This document shows positions 61,296 through 64,000 of a DNA stretch of 64,000 nucleotides, piece after piece; position 1 is the stretch's first letter; every line of letters begins with the position of its first letter. The stretch covers positions 30,124,177 to 30,188,176 of the forward strand of contig OX421964.1 of NCBI GenBank assembly GCA_949128115.1. The letters are read 5' to 3'. This DNA is from Anaspis maculata. Taxonomy: Eukaryota; Arthropoda; Insecta; Coleoptera; Scraptiidae. The notes under the pieces were generated by a model, which saw only the letters and a program-made list of their open reading frames with translations, made no database searches and had not been told where the DNA came from. The translations under genes and the position numbers were made by a program.

Positions 61296-61440
61296 AGCCG
61301 TATTCTCTAACTCGCTATGCACTCGAACCGACAGATATCAATATCGGTAGCCAGGCAAAAGCCAATCACAATGGTGCTTGCTTAGCTACCGATAGCGATA
61401 TCTGTCGGTTCGAGTGCATAGCGAGTTAGAGAATTCGGCT
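61296..61440. mobile_element. 145-bp near-perfect hairpin MITE
   Basis: The arms of about 52 bp differ at very few positions: AGCCGTATTCTCTAACTCGC at the left and GCGAGTTAGAGAATTCGGCT at the right. They continue through CACTCGAACCGACAGATATC, with a loop of about 40 bp. The flanks CCAGG and ACAGG could be a 4-5 bp duplication. The near-identity of the arms suggests a recent insertion or arm conversion. Confidence 0.75.
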
Positions 61441-61567
61441 ACAGGAAAGGTCCAGGCGATTTTAACTTTATAACATGTACCGGCGTCAGATCGGCTGATT
61501 GTCTGATCAGATCGGCAATTTCTTATTGAATATTTGCGATTCATTTAAATTTATTTCGCTGATTTCC

Positions 61568-61690
61568 GCAACAAGATGGCTGCTGGAAGCGGATTGTAAT
61601 GAGTAGTGACAGCTGAACTGTCAATGACATCAAGTGTGTCACCAATCATTGTCATCACATGCCGCTTTTGACAGCCATCTTGTGGCGCGA
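61568..61690. mobile_element. Hairpin element, about 120 bp
   Basis: CGCAACAAGATGGCTG and the inverted CAGCCATCTTGTGGCG form the outer arms, followed inward by GAAGCGG / CCGCTTTT and TGTAATGA / TCATCACA. No clear target duplication. Confidence 0.55.
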
Positions 61691-62368
61691 AAAAATAAGT
61701 AAGTCGTGGATACCATCTGAAGCTAATTGTTTTAGCGCATTGTTTGCCTAAAATAAATAGAATCTATTTTCCAAAAATAGATTACAATCTTATGCCAGGC
61801 GGCCAAGCCCTCAAATTATGTTCTGTCGGGAAAATACTTACAGTTTAGAGCTGCTGATGATGAATGTAAGAAGTGGAATCCTGAAAACAAAAAATAAGGA
61901 CATAAGTAAAATTTGATAATTTGATCCGTACTGATTATTATTTATTATATGTATATTAACTTGTGCCAACTGTAGCCGTGGCCTGCAATTCCAAGAATAG
62001 AATCTTGCGATCATATACTATCTTTGTTGCGTTGTCCCCTCGGTTGTCCCATTCTCAAGCTTTTTGTTTTGCTCTTCAGTCAGCCGTATTAAGGAGATGG
62101 AACGGATTTTTTTTTGCGACATTTATTTGTGCCAGATTGCACAAGGTTGGTATCAAATTTTAGTTCGGTACCAAACACTGGATCAAATTTTCAAGGTGGA
62201 ATAAAATGTGAATCCAGTTACTTCAAGGAAGAACTATGATTAAAATGGAAAAGCTATTTATGTAATGAGCACATAATAATAGGCATTATAGGCGAGTCAA
62301 AGTTTGTGGCGGAGCGAGCTTGTGAGCGAGGCTAATAAATTAGACGAGTCCATGATGCTTATTATGTA
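61691..62368. other. Unassigned DNA
   Basis: No gene or repeat recognised. Confidence 0.3.
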
Positions 62369-62532
62369 TAGACAATACAAATAGAAAAGACCACATGTCG
62401 TGACGGATTTTCACGGTTGCGTAGGAACCAGGCAAGTCCATCATTCAAAAAAAGGTTGGCTGATTTTTGATGCCTCAATATCCGTGACGACGGTGGTGAT
62501 AACATTATGGTCTTCTCTATTTGTATTGTCTA
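62369..62532. mobile_element. 164-bp hairpin MITE, TA-flanked
   Basis: The arms begin TAGACAATACAAATAGAAAA and end with the inverted GTATTGTCTA, continuing with GTCGTGACGGAT / ATCCGTGACGAC-type pairing (about 50-bp arms). TA at 62367-62368 and 62533-62534 flanks it. Confidence 0.65.
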
Positions 62533-62534
62533 TA

Positions 62535-63759
62535 CGAATTGCATACAAGATTTTATGTTCGACCTTCCTAGACGGTTCTTTAGCACAGTCATGAAGGAGC
62601 ATTTTTTTGAGCTCGATTTCGATTTTGAGGGACTTGAACAAATTTGCTTTGGTGGGTATATTGTTGCTAGGGGCTAAAGGTACCGTTGCTATTTATGTAT
62701 TCACTATTTACCTATGGGCTACGTGCATGGCTTGCAGCGCCACCGCAAAATGTGAAACAAGTGTGGCGATTTCACGTGTGCTGTCATTCTGTCAACCAAA
62801 ATCAAACTGTCGACCATTTTGCAGTTGCCCGCGCTGAAGTGTCATACGTCGCAAAAAGTTTTCTTGTGTTTGGAAGTGTTTCAAAGGATAAAAATCAATC
62901 AGCATTAAAACAGTCGGAGAGCTTTGTTTCATTTCAATTAAAACAGGGTTCCAGAGTATTTTCTGCGACATACACTTCAATCCTGATGTTGTGAAAAATG
63001 GGAAGGCACTGGCAGAATCATCACATGTCATCCGTGTCGAGGAACTTAGAAGTGTGAATACTCACAGGTTCCAGATAAATGTAAAGTGGAGGATGTTTTC
63101 TGCACTTTTGTGGCTCAAGGTTGAAAGCAGTGCAAAACATATTTTGCACTCATCAGTTTCATCAATGCTGACAAGCTTGACAAAAACTATTTTGGAGGAG
63201 CAATGGGGCAAACTTTCAGCGAGGCCATTAGGCCATGTCATGTATACCAAGGGAAAGCCACTGGAAGCTGAAAGTAATATTTCCTAAGAAGCAAACACCC
63301 GAAGCAGACCAAAAAAAGGAGGATTGTCTAGGTTTACTTAAGAGAATGCAGAAGAAGAAGCTTGGAGCAACAGGAATGAAGTATACACCTGCGAAGAGTA
63401 AAAAAATACACTGAGGAGACAGAACACCTGAGTAACCTTACCTGAGTAAGAGAAGAACTATAGATGAAGTCCGTTACAAAATTAGTGCATAAGAGACAAC
63501 TCAATTGGTGAGGACGCCCCCACCAGATATGGGAAGCGAGAATGAAGGAAAAGGAAATCAATGTTGACCAAAAGAAACATGGGACGCCACAGTAAGATAT
63601 AAACGCCAACAGAAAATTGACTAAGCTGAAATGGAGGAAAAACGCTTGCTAAAGACAAAAGATGATGAGTCAAGTTCATACATAGAAGAATAATTTGATA
63701 ATGTCGAAATGGAAGAGTTTTATTATTGAAATTTTGTTAAAATGATACATTTTTATTTG
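62535..63759. other. Unassigned DNA
   Basis: Reading frames at 62607-63287 on both strands are short, overlap each other and match nothing known. The part 63290-63660 is purine-rich. No supportable gene. Confidence 0.35.
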
Positions 63760-63761
63760 TA

Positions 63762-63892
63762 CAGGGTGTTTATAAATGTCTGTGATCGCATCGCCTTTGG
63801 AATCTGCTTTCGTTCACTACAATTACGCCTGTTACTGCGTTTTTCGGCCTGGCTCATGCCTACCGCGATCACAGATTCTTATAAACACCCCG
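63762..63892. mobile_element. 131-bp TA-flanked MITE, CAGGGTGTTTATAA ends
   Basis: The ends CAGGGTGTTTATAAATGTCT and AGATTCTTATAAACACCCCG abut TA at 63760-63761 and 63893-63894. The arms of about 28 bp continue to GTGATCGC / GCGATCAC. The interior of about 75 bp is not symmetric. The shared CAGGGTG start links it to the shells at 18748-19968. Confidence 0.8.
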
Positions 63893-64000
63893 TATTATTC
63901 ATACTACATCGCAAAATAACAGGATGTTGATAAATATAACACGAAATTCTATTTTCCCACAACCGTCAAAAAAAGTGACATTTATGCATCGCTATTGATA

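Noticed and set aside
62607..63287. Cluster of short overlapping frames on both strands
   Set aside because: Mutually overlapping, no conserved motif, no frame dominant.

Overview
The window reads as insect (at least arthropod) nuclear DNA from a repeat-rich, intergenic or intronic region. The evidence is a BEL/Pao LTR retrotransposon, an APE-type non-LTR retrotransposon with CCHC knuckles, a tRNA-derived SINE head, and many TA-flanked inverted-repeat DNA elements ending in CAGGGTG, a terminus I associate with mariner-like MITEs of arthropods. A hemipteran host is a guess from style only. No complete host gene is recognisable. The only host-gene candidate is one possible first exon with a mitochondrial-presequence-like N terminus (39021-39159).

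Layout. 1-5.3 kb: mostly unassigned DNA with a tRNA-SINE head. 5.9-11.1 kb: a 5.2 kb TA-flanked inverted-repeat element with repeated subterminal units and a core of degenerate minisatellites. 14.1 kb: a 30-bp unit repeated three times, each unit carrying a match to the 3' end of tRNA-His, so it looks like a triplicated retrotransposon primer-binding site. 14.3-23.6 kb: three large palindromic elements in series, each bounded by TA. The first carries a solo LTR, the second is four concentric palindromes, and the third carries a decayed cysteine-tailed protein gene. 25.4-30.3 kb: copies of a dispersed repeat (family B), one split by a 2.1 kb palindrome. 30.7-41 kb: small hairpin elements and unassigned DNA. 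41.8-47.6 kb: a MITE split by a two-ORF LINE. 48.0-55.5 kb: a young BEL/Pao element on the minus strand. 55.9-64 kb: further family B, concentric palindromes and MITEs.

How the parts relate. Nearly everything is mobile DNA, and the nesting gives a relative order: LINE into MITE, solo LTR into palindrome, palindrome into family B, and palindrome into the exact TA centre of an older palindrome. The last pattern recurs in two unrelated places (18483-20226 and 57315-58797) and is the most interesting signal here. TA-targeting elements appear to be captured repeatedly by the palindromic AT-rich centres of related elements, building matryoshka-like structures.

Limits. All alignments were made by eye. 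No percent identities, database searches or folding energies were computed, and arm boundaries given as approximate may be off by tens of bases.
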